A program made the translations under genes and the position numbers. Source: FEN-1191 sp036490715 (GTDB lineage: Bacteria > Pseudomonadota > Gammaproteobacteria > Steroidobacterales > Steroidobacteraceae). From it: a stretch of DNA of 64,000 nucleotides. Under the pieces are notes generated by a model. That model did no database searches and was not told where the DNA came from. It saw nothing but the letters and a program-made list of their open reading frames with translations. Positions 17,111 through 26,586 of this stretch are shown one piece after another. Positions within the stretch are counted from its first letter, which is position 1. Each line of letters begins with the position of its first letter. The DNA lies in the NCBI GenBank assembly GCA_036490715.1, contig DASXDL010000026.1, positions 144,181-208,180 of the forward strand. Direction: 5' to 3'.

Positions 17111-20100
17111 ATGCGTCAGCGTTCGCTTCGACCGCGCGCCAGCAGTGTACGTCTCGCTCGTACTTTTATTGCCAGCTTGATGGCGCTGGTCGTGGTGGCG
17201 TGCCTGGATTCGAAGTCGGGCGACACCGATGCCGGCAGCACCGATTCGAACTCCGGCACAGACACCGCTGAGATCGCGGTTCACGTGACGCCGGCCTCGG
17301 CGTCGGTGCCCGCCGGCGGCGGTACCGTGGCATTCGCGGCCACGGTCACCAACAGCGCCACTGCCAGCGTCTCCTGGCAGGTGTCGGGCATTCCCGGCGG
17401 CAACGAGCAGGTCGGAACGATCTCGGTGGAGGGCGTGTATGCCGCGCCCGTCGAGGTACCCTCGCCGGCCACCGTCATGGTCACCGCGGTCGCCGACGCC
17501 GATCCCAGCAAGAGCGCGACCGCGCCGGTGATCGTGATGGCGGCGGCGAGTTCGTCATCGTCCAGCAGTTCCGGGTCAAGCAGCTCCAGCTCGAGCAGTT
17601 CCGGGTCAAGCAGCTCCGGCTCGAGCAGTTCCGGTGCCAGCAGCGCCGCTCCGAGCATCCCAACCAACCTTGCCACGACCGCCATCGCGCCCGGTAGCAT
17701 CGGCTTGAGCTGGAGCGCCTCCTCCGATAGCGGCGGCCCCGGCGTGGGCGGCTATCACGTCTATCGCAACAGCGCGCTGGTGGCTTCGGTCGCCACCGCG
17801 AGCTACACCGACACGCCATTGGTGGCCTCAACCACCTATCACTACCAGGTGGCCGCATTCGACCGCGCTGCCACGCCCCGGGTGTCGGCACAGTCCTCGG
17901 TTCTGACTGTGACGACAGCGGCCGATACACAGCCCCCGAGCGTGCCGGGCGGCCTTGGCGCCGCCGCGATATCGGCCACCGGTCTGACGCTGAGCTGGTC
18001 GGCATCGACCGATCAGCCGGTTCCCGGCGCCAGCGGCGTGGGCGGCTATTACGTCAATCGCAACGGCGTGCGCGTGGCGACGGTGACCAGCGGCACGAGC
18101 TTCTCCGACAGCGGCTTGGTCTCGGGCAGCAGCTACAGCTACCAGGTCGCCGCGTTCGACAAGGCGGCAGCGCCGAACGTATCGGCACTGTCCGCTGCGC
18201 TTGCGGTCACCACCGTACACGACACCAGCGCCCCGACGGTGCCAGCGGGTCTGGCCGCGACCACCATTGCCACCGGTAGCGTGTCGCTGAGCTGGAGCGC
18301 CTCTGCCGACTTGCCCAATCCAGGCGGCACCGGTGTCGGGGGCTACTACCTGTATCGCAACGGCGCGCGCGTCGCGACGGTCACCGCTGGAACCAGCTAC
18401 CAGGATAAACCGCTGACGGCATCGACCCCCTACAGCTACCAGGTCGCGGCCTTCGACAACGCCGCCACGCCCAATATCTCGGCGCTTTCGGCGATGCTCA
18501 ACGTAACCACCCTCGCCGACACGCAGGCACCCACGGTGCCGAGCGGACTGAACGCCTCGGGAGTGAGCGGCACTGGACTGACCTTGGGCTGGGGCGCCTC
18601 GACCGATCTGCCCAATCCCGGCGCCGTCGGCGTCGGCGGCTATTACGTGTATCGCGGCGGTGTACGCATCGCCAGCGTCACCAATGGCACCAGTTTCACG
18701 GATTCAGGGCTGACCGCATCGACCAGCTACAGCTACCAGGTCGCCGCCTTCGACAAGGTCACACCGACACCGAACGTTTCGGCGCTGTCAGCGGCCTTTG
18801 CCGCCAGCACCGCCGGTGACACGCAGCCGCCGACCGTGCCGGCCGGGCTTGCCGCCTCGAACGTCTCGGTGGCCGGCGTGACGCTCAGCTGGGGCGTCTC
18901 AACCGATTTGCCCAACCCCGGCGGCACCGGTGTCGGCGGCTATTACGTCTATCGCAACGGTACCCGGGTAGGAACCGTCGCCACCGCCAGCTTCACCGAC
19001 GGCAACCTGACCGCCTCGACCACGTACAACTACCAGGTGGCCGCGTTCGACAAGGCGTCCACCCCCAATGTCTCGGCACTGTCTGGAGCATTGCCGGTCA
19101 CCACACTGCCGGACACGCAGCCACCGACCGTGCCGACCGGACTGACCGCCACCAACGTCGGCCTGTCCAGTGCCACGCTGAGCTGGAACGCCTCGAGCGA
19201 CTTGCCCAATCCCGGTGCCACCGGCGTCGGCGGCTACATCGTCTATCGGGGCGGCGTCAGCCTTACCACCACGTCCGCGACCGGCTATACCGACAACGGG
19301 CTGACGCCGGGCACCAACTACAGCTATCAGGTGGCGGCCTTCGACAAGGCGACACCGGCAAATACCTCGTCAATGTCCGCGGCCTATGCGCTGACCACCA
19401 AGAGCAACATGACCGTGACGCCGGCCAATGCCGCGCTGACCGAGTCGCAGACACAGCAATTCACCACCAATGCTGCCGGCGGCACCAGTCTCAACTGGTA
19501 CGTCGATGGCGTCCAAGGCGGCAGCACGGCGCTCGGTACGATCAGCAGCAGCGGCCTGTACACGCCGCCATCCACACCCGGCACACACACGGTGAAGGCC
19601 GCGAGCAGCAGCAACCCGAGCGCGAGCGGCACCGCCGCGGTTGCGGTCACCAATCTGCACGGCCTCACGACCTATCAATACGATCTGGCGCGCACCGGCC
19701 AGAATCTGCAGGAATACGCGTTGACTCCAGCCAGCCTGTTGAGCGGCAGTTTTGGCAAGCTGTGGTCCTGCGCACTCGACGGCATCGTGTATGCGCAGCC
19801 GCTGTACATGGCCAACCTGCCGATCGGTGGCGGCACGCACAATGTGCTGTTCGTCGCCACCATGCACGACTCGGTCTACGCCTTCGACGCCGACAGCGGC
19901 AGCTGTCAGCCGCTGTGGAAGACCAGCTTCATCAGCACCGGCGTCACTACCACGCCCACCACCTGTGGCGACACGCCGACGGAATACGGCATCACCGGCA
20001 CACCGGTCATCGACCCGGTGTCGCAGACGCTGTACCTGGTGGCCTCGACCAACGAGAGCACCGGCACCGTGCAGCGTGTTCATGCACTGAATATCCTGAA

Positions 20101-21217
20101 CGGCAGCGACCGCGTCGCGGCGCCGGCCATTACGGCCCAGGTGCCTGGAAACGGCGACGGTGGCATCACGGTGAGCTTCAACGCCCTGCAGGAAAACCAG
20201 CGGCCGGGCCTGGCACTGACCAACGGCAACGTCTACATCAGCTGGGCGTCTCACTGCGACACCAGCTCGGCGTCATGGCACGGCTGGCTGATGAGCTACA
20301 GCGCCAGCACGCTGGCACAGACCGGAAAACTGAACATCACACCCAACGGCAGCTGGGGCGGCATCTGGATGTCAGCGGCAGCCCCGGCGGTTGATTCCAC
20401 CGGCACCAACCTGTACCTGTCCACCGGCAACGGCGCGTTCAACAACACCGCCAGTGCGCTGCCGGCATTGACTCCCAACAACAACTTTGGTGAGTCGTTT
20501 CTGAATGTCGATCCGACCAACCTTGAGGTCCAGGACTTTTACACGCCGTCGCAATATGCGGCGTGGACCTCGGCCGACCTGGATATCTCCTCCGGCGCGG
20601 TCACGATCCTGCCCGATAACACCGGGCCGGCCGGACATCCGAACGTGTTGGTTGGCACCGACAAGCAGGGCCATCTGTGGATGATCGATCGCAACCACAT
20701 GACCGGTTATGTGCCCGGTATGGACAAGACGGTGCAGTACCTGAGCCTGCCGCACGCCACCGTCTATGCGATCCATTCGGCGCTGGGCTATTGGAACGGG
20801 ACACTCTATATCTCCGTCGGCGGCGGCCCTCTGATGGCGTTCCAGCTGACGGCCGCCGGCCTGGTGCCCTCCACCGGCAGCGGCAGCCCCGCAACGGCCG
20901 TGGCGGCTTCACAAACCCAGCAGACCTATAGTTTCCCCAATCCGACGCCGTCGATCTCCGCCTCACCCACCGGTAACGCAATCGTCTGGGTGCTGGATAA
21001 CCACGCCAACGGCGCCGGCGGCAGCAGCGCTCCGCTGGGGCCGGCGATTCTGCGCGCCTACGATGCCACCAATCTTGCCACGATGCTGTATTCGAGCTCG
21101 ACACGGTCCGCCGACACGGCCGGCAACGCCTCGAAGTTCATCGTGCCGGTGGTCGCCAACGGCCACGTCTACGTTGTAGGCCACGATGCCTTGACCGTTT
21201 ACGGCCTGTCGCCCTAA
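17111..21217 (+). CDS. Large lipoprotein: Ig-like, six Fn3 domains, PQQ-like beta-propeller
   Basis: A 1368-residue lipoprotein. The lipobox is VVAC near residue 30, then an Ig-like domain, a Ser/Gly-rich linker of about 40 residues (17545-17650), six fibronectin type III domains in tandem (about 98 residues each, 17650-19405, each opening with x-P-x-V-P-x-G-L and holding the core YQVAAFD), an Ig-like BIG2-type domain (19412-19655), and a C-terminal pyrrolo-quinoline-quinone-like propeller (19670-21217; NVLFVATMHDSVYAFDADSG). The start is the ATG at 17111; the frame runs further upstream but without a signal. It should be displayed outside the inner membrane and could bind polysaccharide or another cell-surface target. 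Binding of PQQ itself is not shown. Confidence 0.85.
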   Translation: MRQRSLRPRASSVRLARTFIASLMALVVVACLDSKSGDTDAGSTDSNSGTDTAEIAVHVTPASASVPAGGGTVAFAATVTNSATASVSWQVSGIPGGNEQVGTISVEGVYAAPVEVPSPATVMVTAVADADPSKSATAPVIVMAAASSSSSSSSGSSSSSSSSSGSSSSGSSSSGASSAAPSIPTNLATTAIAPGSIGLSWSASSDSGGPGVGGYHVYRNSALVASVATASYTDTPLVASTTYHYQVAAFDRAATPRVSAQSSVLTVTTAADTQPPSVPGGLGAAAISATGLTLSWSASTDQPVPGASGVGGYYVNRNGVRVATVTSGTSFSDSGLVSGSSYSYQVAAFDKAAAPNVSALSAALAVTTVHDTSAPTVPAGLAATTIATGSVSLSWSASADLPNPGGTGVGGYYLYRNGARVATVTAGTSYQDKPLTASTPYSYQVAAFDNAATPNISALSAMLNVTTLADTQAPTVPSGLNASGVSGTGLTLGWGASTDLPNPGAVGVGGYYVYRGGVRIASVTNGTSFTDSGLTASTSYSYQVAAFDKVTPTPNVSALSAAFAASTAGDTQPPTVPAGLAASNVSVAGVTLSWGVSTDLPNPGGTGVGGYYVYRNGTRVGTVATASFTDGNLTASTTYNYQVAAFDKASTPNVSALSGALPVTTLPDTQPPTVPTGLTATNVGLSSATLSWNASSDLPNPGATGVGGYIVYRGGVSLTTTSATGYTDNGLTPGTNYSYQVAAFDKATPANTSSMSAAYALTTKSNMTVTPANAALTESQTQQFTTNAAGGTSLNWYVDGVQGGSTALGTISSSGLYTPPSTPGTHTVKAASSSNPSASGTAAVAVTNLHGLTTYQYDLARTGQNLQEYALTPASLLSGSFGKLWSCALDGIVYAQPLYMANLPIGGGTHNVLFVATMHDSVYAFDADSGSCQPLWKTSFISTGVTTTPTTCGDTPTEYGITGTPVIDPVSQTLYLVASTNESTGTVQRVHALNILNGSDRVAAPAITAQVPGNGDGGITVSFNALQENQRPGLALTNGNVYISWASHCDTSSASWHGWLMSYSASTLAQTGKLNITPNGSWGGIWMSAAAPAVDSTGTNLYLSTGNGAFNNTASALPALTPNNNFGESFLNVDPTNLEVQDFYTPSQYAAWTSADLDISSGAVTILPDNTGPAGHPNVLVGTDKQGHLWMIDRNHMTGYVPGMDKTVQYLSLPHATVYAIHSALGYWNGTLYISVGGGPLMAFQLTAAGLVPSTGSGSPATAVAASQTQQTYSFPNPTPSISASPTGNAIVWVLDNHANGAGGSSAPLGPAILRAYDATNLATMLYSSSTRSADTAGNASKFIVPVVANGHVYVVGHDALTVYGLSP
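17545..19405 (+). repeat. Tandem Fn3-coding repeats plus Ser-linker microrepeats
   Basis: Inside the lipoprotein gene, units of about 294-303 bp recur six times (domain starts near 17650, 17935, 18232, 18529, 18832, 19126). They are similar enough at DNA level to recombine. Just before them a short direct repeat (GAGCAGTTCCGGGTCAAGC type) encodes the Ser/Gly linker. Both could change in copy number between strains. Confidence 0.8.
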
Positions 21218-21261
21218 CGTCTTTCAGTTCACGCCCTGCCCCGGGCTGTTACGGAGAGCGT

Positions 21262-22581
21262 TTGGATATCACCGCGATGACTGCGCGCTTTGCCGCGGCG
21301 GCGACCGTGCTGCTGTGGAGCGCATTGCAGGTACTGTCGATCCCAGCAGCGCGGGCCGACTCGCCCGCAGCGGCACCCCCCGCTGAGGCGCCTTTTTCCG
21401 ACTATCGAAACGAGGCGCCCGGGCGCACGGTCCACATCACGATCGCCGATCTGCCGGCGCCGTTCGCCACCCCGTCAGCGACCAACACCGGAGCTCTGGT
21501 GCCGCGACCTGCCGATGTGCTGCCGCGTGCGCCGGCCGGCTTCAAGGTGAATCTGTACGCCGATGGACTGTCCCATCCGCGCGTCATCCGCGTGGCGCCC
21601 AACGGTGATGTGTTCGTGGCCGAGTCCAGCGCCGGCCGCATCCGCGTATTCCGCGGGCTCGACGCCGAAGGCAAGCCGCAACGTAGCCAAGTGTTCGCAA
21701 GCGATCTACACAGTCCCTATGGGCTGGCCTTCTTCCCCGCCGGCGATCATCCGCGCTGGCTGTACGTGGGTGATACCGATGCGGTGCTGCGCATCCCGTA
21801 CCAGGTCGGCGATCTTCAGGCCTCGGCGGCACCCACGCGCATCGCCTCGCTGCCCAGCCGCGGTCACTGGACCCGCGATCTGGCCTTCTCGGCCGATGAC
21901 AAGACGCTCTACGTCGCCGTCGGCTCCAGGTCGAATCTCGACGACCCGGATACCAATCGCGCGGAGAAGAACCGCGCCGATATCCTCGCGTTTCGTCCCG
22001 ATGGATCGGGTCGGCGGATACATGCCTCGGGCCTGCGCAACCCTGCCGGGATCGGCATCGACCCGCAAACCGGCCAGCTGTGGTGTGCCGTCAACGAGCG
22101 CGACGGCTTGGGCGACAACCTGGTGCCTGACTACATCAGCAGCGTGCGGGCACAGGGCTTCTATGGTTGGCCGTGGTGGTATCTGGGCGCGCACCCGGAT
22201 CCTCGGTTGCAGGCCAAGCATAAGGAACTCGAGCAGCGCGCGATCGTACCGGACGTGCTGCTGCAACCGCATGACGCGCCGCTGCAGATTACCTTCTACC
22301 GCGGCCGGCAGTTTCCGCCGCAGTATTTCGGCGACATCTTTGCCAGCTCCCACGGCTCGTGGAATCGTTCGGTGCGCACCGGCTACGAGATCATCCGCGT
22401 GCCATTGCACCAGAGCGGTCACGCCAGCGGCGATTATCAGGACTTCCTGACCGGCTTCGTGCTGCCGGATGGGTCCGTGTGGGGCACTCCGGTCGGCGTC
22501 ACGGTCGCCGCCGATGGCGCGTTGCTGGTGACCGACGATGGATCAAATTCGATCTGGCGGGTGCAGTACGTCGGGCCGTAA
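21262..22581 (+). CDS. PQQ-dependent sugar (sorbosone-type, AA12-like) dehydrogenase
   Basis: A 439-residue secreted six-bladed propeller of the soluble PQQ sugar dehydrogenase / L-sorbosone dehydrogenase group (AA12-like). A signal peptide ends near ARADS (residue 34). Family blocks include GLSHPRVIRVAPNGDVFVAE (residues about 97-116), the catalytic-His strand SRGHWTRDLAFSADDKTLYV, SGLRNPAGIGIDP and NERDGLGD. These enzymes oxidise sugars or aldehydes in the periplasm. The start is the TTG at 21262, since GGAG lies five bases before it; the ATG at 21277 is an alternative. It follows the propeller lipoprotein on the same strand (44 bp gap). The hairpin at 22585 ends the unit. Confidence 0.85.
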   Translation: MDITAMTARFAAAATVLLWSALQVLSIPAARADSPAAAPPAEAPFSDYRNEAPGRTVHITIADLPAPFATPSATNTGALVPRPADVLPRAPAGFKVNLYADGLSHPRVIRVAPNGDVFVAESSAGRIRVFRGLDAEGKPQRSQVFASDLHSPYGLAFFPAGDHPRWLYVGDTDAVLRIPYQVGDLQASAAPTRIASLPSRGHWTRDLAFSADDKTLYVAVGSRSNLDDPDTNRAEKNRADILAFRPDGSGRRIHASGLRNPAGIGIDPQTGQLWCAVNERDGLGDNLVPDYISSVRAQGFYGWPWWYLGAHPDPRLQAKHKELEQRAIVPDVLLQPHDAPLQITFYRGRQFPPQYFGDIFASSHGSWNRSVRTGYEIIRVPLHQSGHASGDYQDFLTGFVLPDGSVWGTPVGVTVAADGALLVTDDGSNSIWRVQYVGP

Positions 22582-22584
22582 CAG

Positions 22585-22614
22585 CGACCGCGCAGCGTAA
22601 CAGCCTGCGCGGTC
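22585..22614. terminator. Hairpin between convergent genes
   Basis: An 11-bp perfect stem (CGACCGCGCAG / CTGCGCGGTCG, loop of eight bases) sits between the stops of the dehydrogenase and the UrcA gene. It has no T-tract, so termination efficiency is uncertain on both strands. Confidence 0.55.
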
Positions 22615-22631
22615 GATGCTCGAGCGACCGA

Positions 22632-22991
22632 TCAGCCGCGTTTCGGATTGGCGGCGTAAATCGCCGCCAGCTGCGGGCTGCTCACGGTCTGGACTGCGCG
22701 GGCGATCGCCTGCTCTCGGCAGGCGTGCGCCTCGACAATGGCCTTGAGATCGCGGATGTCCGGCTGCGGGCACACCACGTTGGCGGCGCCCTGGATGCGC
22801 CGGTAAAGAATGTGCGCTCCCCGATCACTGGTCAGATCCAGATCGGCGTAGCGCACCACGACCGACGGCACGTCGCCGGCCGGCGTAGCCGCGGCGGCCG
22901 CACCCGGGGCGGCGCTGAGGATGCTGCCGGCAACGAGCGCCAGAGCGGCGCTCAGCACAATCGGGGACTTTGAGTGAATGGTCGCTTTCAT
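22632..22991 (-). CDS. UrcA family secreted protein
   Basis: A 119-residue protein with a signal peptide (hydrophobic run to AAPGAAAAA, residue 36) and the UrcA domain: VRYADLDLTSDRGAHILYRRI then ANVVCPQ, a second conserved Cys in EAHACREQAI, and a final LAAIYAANP. The two Cys probably form a disulfide. UrcA was named from uranium-responsive expression in Caulobacter; its activity is unknown. The ATG at 22991 has AGGAG at eight bases. The frame is open further upstream, but that extension lacks any family match. Confidence 0.88.
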   Translation of the reverse strand: MKATIHSKSPIVLSAALALVAGSILSAAPGAAAAATPAGDVPSVVVRYADLDLTSDRGAHILYRRIQGAANVVCPQPDIRDLKAIVEAHACREQAIARAVQTVSSPQLAAIYAANPKRG

Positions 22992-23269
22992 GACAGGGCT
23001 CCTGGTGTCGAATGGTCGAACTGCAATGGCCTTTCGGCGTGGCGCATATGTTCGATGCCAGGCCCCACCCGCGTCAGCGCGCGCGACTCGATCTGGTCCC
23101 GCCCGATGCCGAGTTGGTACCAGCGCGTCGGCGCTGCACGGCGGCCTTGCGCACCGGCGCCGCAGTGATCGCGGCAGCCACTGCGGGTTCGTCCCCGTGG
23201 TCAACGGATTGGTCCCAAAAATAAGCCGCGGTGCCGGGATCGCTGCGATCTGCGCTACGCTATGGGCCG

Positions 23270-24481
23270 ATGGCAATCGATGCACTTCAAACCAGCGGCG
23301 TGCTGGAACCGGTCATTACGATGCCGGCCGCCGATGAGAAAGATGCGGCGGATCGCGTCGCTGCGGACACGCACTCACGACGCTGGTCGCTGCTGATCAT
23401 CCTGACCGTATTCTGGATCTACGTCGCGCTGTCCAACATCCTGTACGCGCGCGCCATGTCGGCGCAGCTTGATCCGAGTGGCACCGCGCATTTCTTCGCC
23501 TCCTGGCCGGCGCGAGCGGTGCAGCACCTATGCATGTACCCTTTCTTTCTGCTCGCCGTACGACTGTCGTTGCGCATCGGCTGGCGTCCGTCGTGGAAGG
23601 CAGTCCCGGCGCAGCTGCTGGTGGGCCTGGTGTTCGCTACGATCGGCGCGCCGCTGCTTTGGGTCGGCGAGGCGCTGGCGCGCGATGCCACCGAGCACCT
23701 GCCGGCGACATCGGTCATGGGTCACATGGCCGCCGTGCTGCCGGCGATGCACAACTGGCTGGCCAGTGCCACCGGCTTCGTGCTCAGCTACGGCTTTGGT
23801 TTGGCGCTGGTCACCGGTTTCTCGCTCTATCAACGGGTGCGCGATTCGGAGATGCGCGAGGCCGCGCTGCAGCGCGCCTGGAGCGGCGCCCGGCTGGCCG
23901 CGCTGCGCATGCAGCTCTCGCCGCATACATTGTTCAACCTGCTGCACACGATCCGAGGACAGATTGCCTGGGATCCTGCCACCGCGCGCGCCATGGTCGT
24001 GCAGCTGGCCGACCTGCTGCGCCGGCTGCTGGACGCCGGTACTACCGAATTCTCCGAGCTGGCGCGCGAACTCGAGTTCGTGCGGCTGTATCTGGAGCTG
24101 CAACAGCAGCGTTTTGCCGACCGACTCAGAGTGCGGCTGCCGGACCTCGCATCGCTACCGCGCGTCTGGGTGCCGAGCCTGATCCTGCAGCCACTGATCG
24201 AGAACGCCGTGGTGCACGGGCTGGCCGGTCATGATGGCCCGGTCGAGGTCAGCGTAGACATCGTTCAGGACGCGGACGCGCTATGTCTGCGCGTCAGCAA
24301 TGGCAAGGCCAGCGGCACATTGTCCGGCCAGACTGGCATCGGTATCCGCAACGTGCGTGAGCGGCTCAACGTGCATTTCGATGCAACCGCCAGTTTGAGC
24401 AGTGGTCCGAGCGACGCGTCGCGCTGGCTGGCCGAGATCCGCATGCCACTGCTGCGCGAGCGCCCGCCGACGGAGCGCTAA
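23270..24481 (+). CDS. LytS/AlgZ-type sensor histidine kinase
   Basis: About 403 residues with four membrane helices (about residues 40-190) and a cytosolic His_kinase (PF06580) domain. The phospho-accepting His lies in MQLSPHTLFNLLHTI (H219), and the ATP site has LQPLIENAVVHG and a Gly-rich GIGIRNVRERL. There is no separate extracellular sensor domain, so the membrane part probably senses. The start is uncertain: a GTG at 23231 or ATG at 23270, neither with a good ribosome site. It ends TAATG-coupled to the LytTR regulator, its likely partner. Confidence 0.88.
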   Translation: MAIDALQTSGVLEPVITMPAADEKDAADRVAADTHSRRWSLLIILTVFWIYVALSNILYARAMSAQLDPSGTAHFFASWPARAVQHLCMYPFFLLAVRLSLRIGWRPSWKAVPAQLLVGLVFATIGAPLLWVGEALARDATEHLPATSVMGHMAAVLPAMHNWLASATGFVLSYGFGLALVTGFSLYQRVRDSEMREAALQRAWSGARLAALRMQLSPHTLFNLLHTIRGQIAWDPATARAMVVQLADLLRRLLDAGTTEFSELARELEFVRLYLELQQQRFADRLRVRLPDLASLPRVWVPSLILQPLIENAVVHGLAGHDGPVEVSVDIVQDADALCLRVSNGKASGTLSGQTGIGIRNVRERLNVHFDATASLSSGPSDASRWLAEIRMPLLRERPPTER

Positions 24482-25266
24482 TGCGGGTGATGATCGTCGA
24501 TGATGAGCCGGCCGCGCGCCGCACGCTGCGCGAGTGTTGCGCAAAGGAGCCGGACCTTCAGGTCGCAGGCGAGTACGGCGACGGCGAGCGCGCGCTGGAG
24601 GCGATCCGCGCACAACCGCCGGAGCTGCTATTCCTGGACATCCAGATCGAGCCGATGAATGGCATCACGCTGGCGCGTTCGCTCGATCTGCAGAGCCTGC
24701 CATTCATCGTATTCGTGACCGCATACGATCACTACGCGTTGCAGGCCTTCGAGGTCAGCGCCACGGACTATCTGTTGAAGCCGTTCGACGATCAGCGCTT
24801 TCGAGAAACGCTGGCTCGCGTTCGCAGACGGCGCGGCGCTGAGGCGCTGACGACCCGCCAGGACGCGCTGTTCTCGCTGCTGACACAGCTGGAACACAAC
24901 GTGCGCACGCTGTCGACCACGGCTCCCAGAATCCTGGCGGAATCAGGCAGCCGGATGCACATGCTCGACGTCGCGAGCATCGAGCTGGTTGAAGGCGATC
25001 GCAACTACGTCAAGCTGCTCGCCGGACGCGAGGTATATCACGCACGCAGCACCATGCAGCAGGCCGAGCAGTCGCTGCAGAGCCAACCGATGCTGCGGAT
25101 CAGCCGCTCCTGCCTGGTCAACGTCAACCATATCAAGGAAATCAGCCGCACACCGCGCGGCGATCTGATCTTCGTGCTTGCCTGCGGTACCACCGTCACC
25201 AGCAGCGAGGGTTACCGCGAGGCGGTTCGCGACTACCTGAAGAATCTCAAGATCACCGAATCTTGA
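24481..25266 (+). CDS. LytTR response regulator
   Basis: A 261-residue regulator. The receiver has the acidic pair in MIVDDEP, phospho-acceptor D53 (LLFLDIQIEP), Thr in FVTAYD, and Lys in YLLKPFD. After a linker, a LytTR DNA-binding domain runs from about residue 155 (VASIELVEGDRNYVKLLAG, then MLRISRSCLVNVNHIKEI). LytTR proteins bind pairs of short direct repeats in promoters. The gene is coupled to the kinase gene by a one-base overlap. Targets are not evident in the window. Confidence 0.92.
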   Translation: MRVMIVDDEPAARRTLRECCAKEPDLQVAGEYGDGERALEAIRAQPPELLFLDIQIEPMNGITLARSLDLQSLPFIVFVTAYDHYALQAFEVSATDYLLKPFDDQRFRETLARVRRRRGAEALTTRQDALFSLLTQLEHNVRTLSTTAPRILAESGSRMHMLDVASIELVEGDRNYVKLLAGREVYHARSTMQQAEQSLQSQPMLRISRSCLVNVNHIKEISRTPRGDLIFVLACGTTVTSSEGYREAVRDYLKNLKITES

Positions 25267-25272
25267 CCCGAT

Positions 25273-26067
25273 TCAGCCGAATGCACTCTTGACCACACCG
25301 CCATCGACCCGCAGCGCCGCGCCGGTGGTGGCCGATGACAGCGGACTGGACACATAGGTGACCAGGGAAGCGACCTCCTCGGTGGTGGCGAAACGCCTGA
25401 TCAGCGACGTCGGTCGTACCTTGTCGAAGAAATCGGCTTCGATCTGCTGAAAGCTCTTATTGTCCGACTTGGCCAAAGCGGCGACGAAATCGTCGACGCC
25501 GCGCGAGCGCGTTGGACCCGGGAGGACGCTGTTGACGGTGATTCCGGTACCGGCGAGTGATTCTGCGAGCCCGCGCGAAACCGCCAGCTGCGCGGTCTTG
25601 GTGGTGCCGTAGTGAATCATCTCGGCCGGAATCTGAATGCCGCTCTCGCTGGAAATGAAGATGATCCGCCCCCAGTTGGCGCGCCTCATCGCCGGCAGGC
25701 ACAGGCGCGCAAGTCGCACGCCGCTGAGCACGTTGACCTCGAACAGGCGCATCCAGTCGGCATCGGCGATGTCGTCGAAACGCCGCGCCTCGTAGATGCC
25801 CAGATTGTTCACCAGGATTTCAATATCCGGGAACTGCTTGACCAATTGCTCGGCGACCGCGGCGCGACTCAGGTCGCCGGCAAAGCCGTGAATCTGCACG
25901 CCGGTGTCGGCCTTTATCTGGCCGACCACTTGGTCGACGGCTGATTGTTCTCTGCCATTGACGATCACGCGCGCGCCTTCGCGCGCCAGACTTGCGGCGA
26001 TGGCGCGGCCGATGCCGGCGGTGCTGGCGCTGACGGCGGCGAGCTTGTGCTTGAGTTTCAGGTCCAT
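25273..26067 (-). CDS. SDR family oxidoreductase
   Basis: A 264-residue classical short-chain dehydrogenase. The cofactor loop is SASTAGIGRAIA (a Thr-Gly-x-x-x-Gly-x-Gly variant with Ser-Ala-Ser), NNLGIY stands for NNAG, the catalytic Ser is in IIFISSESG, and Tyr/Lys are in IHYGTTK. The Arg in VNGREQ suggests NADP(H). The substrate is unknown. It ends tail to tail with the LytTR gene (six bases apart) and is followed upstream by a small secreted protein on the same strand. Confidence 0.9.
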   Translation of the reverse strand: MDLKLKHKLAAVSASTAGIGRAIAASLAREGARVIVNGREQSAVDQVVGQIKADTGVQIHGFAGDLSRAAVAEQLVKQFPDIEILVNNLGIYEARRFDDIADADWMRLFEVNVLSGVRLARLCLPAMRRANWGRIIFISSESGIQIPAEMIHYGTTKTAQLAVSRGLAESLAGTGITVNSVLPGPTRSRGVDDFVAALAKSDNKSFQQIEADFFDKVRPTSLIRRFATTEEVASLVTYVSSPLSSATTGAALRVDGGVVKSAFG

Positions 26068-26074
26068 GACATCC

Positions 26075-26533
26075 TCACATTCGGCTCAGCATGGTGATCG
26101 CGGCCGCGGTGAGCGCCGAATCCGAGACACCCGGGTGCACGCCGATCCGTACCAGGACCGCGCCGCGGCGAAAACAGATGCCGCTGCGGCTGCTGCCGTT
26201 GCGGGTGATCGAGGCCTGATCGCCGACATTGTCTACCGGCACAATCGCGAGCTCGCTCGACCCGGGCGCGGGCGCCGCCCAACGGGCGAAGTTAGCGCGC
26301 GCGCTGGCCGCATCGGGCTCGACCTTTACGCTGATCTCAAGCGCATTGGCCGCTGCTCCGCCTGAGCCGTAGTAACGACATTCGCCGCCGCCAGCATGGC
26401 CGCCCAGCGCCAGCGGCACGCCGGCGACCGTCGATGCCTCGATCGCCGTGAGCAGCTGGCAGGCATCGGGCGCGCTGCCAGCCCACGCGGCTGGACAGGC
26501 AGTCGCGACCAGAAAAAAAAGCACCCGGAGCAT
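26075..26533 (-). CDS. Small secreted protein of unknown function
   Basis: About 152 residues when started at the ATG at 26533, which gives a clean signal peptide (LRVLFFLVATACPAAWA). The mature part opens DACQLLTAIEASTVAGVPL, has a Gly-rich CRYYGSGGAA stretch and ends in a short helix. Three Cys are present. The pattern resembles DUF3558-like lipoprotein domains, but I cannot assign a family. No ribosome site is clear. A longer frame starts at 26590 and overlaps the neighbouring gene. Confidence 0.6.
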   Translation of the reverse strand: MLRVLFFLVATACPAAWAGSAPDACQLLTAIEASTVAGVPLALGGHAGGGECRYYGSGGAAANALEISVKVEPDAASARANFARWAAPAPGSSELAIVPVDNVGDQASITRNGSSRSGICFRRGAVLVRIGVHPGVSDSALTAAAITMLSRM

Positions 26534-26586
26534 CGATGAGAATACTAGTACATCGGCGCGGCCGGCACGATGAATCCTGCCGCCGA

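Noticed and set aside
17545..19405. Regular repeats that could suggest a CRISPR array or satellite
   Set aside because: The repeat unit is about 300 bp, in frame, and codes for Fn3 domains with conserved protein features; there are no short repeats with unique spacers.
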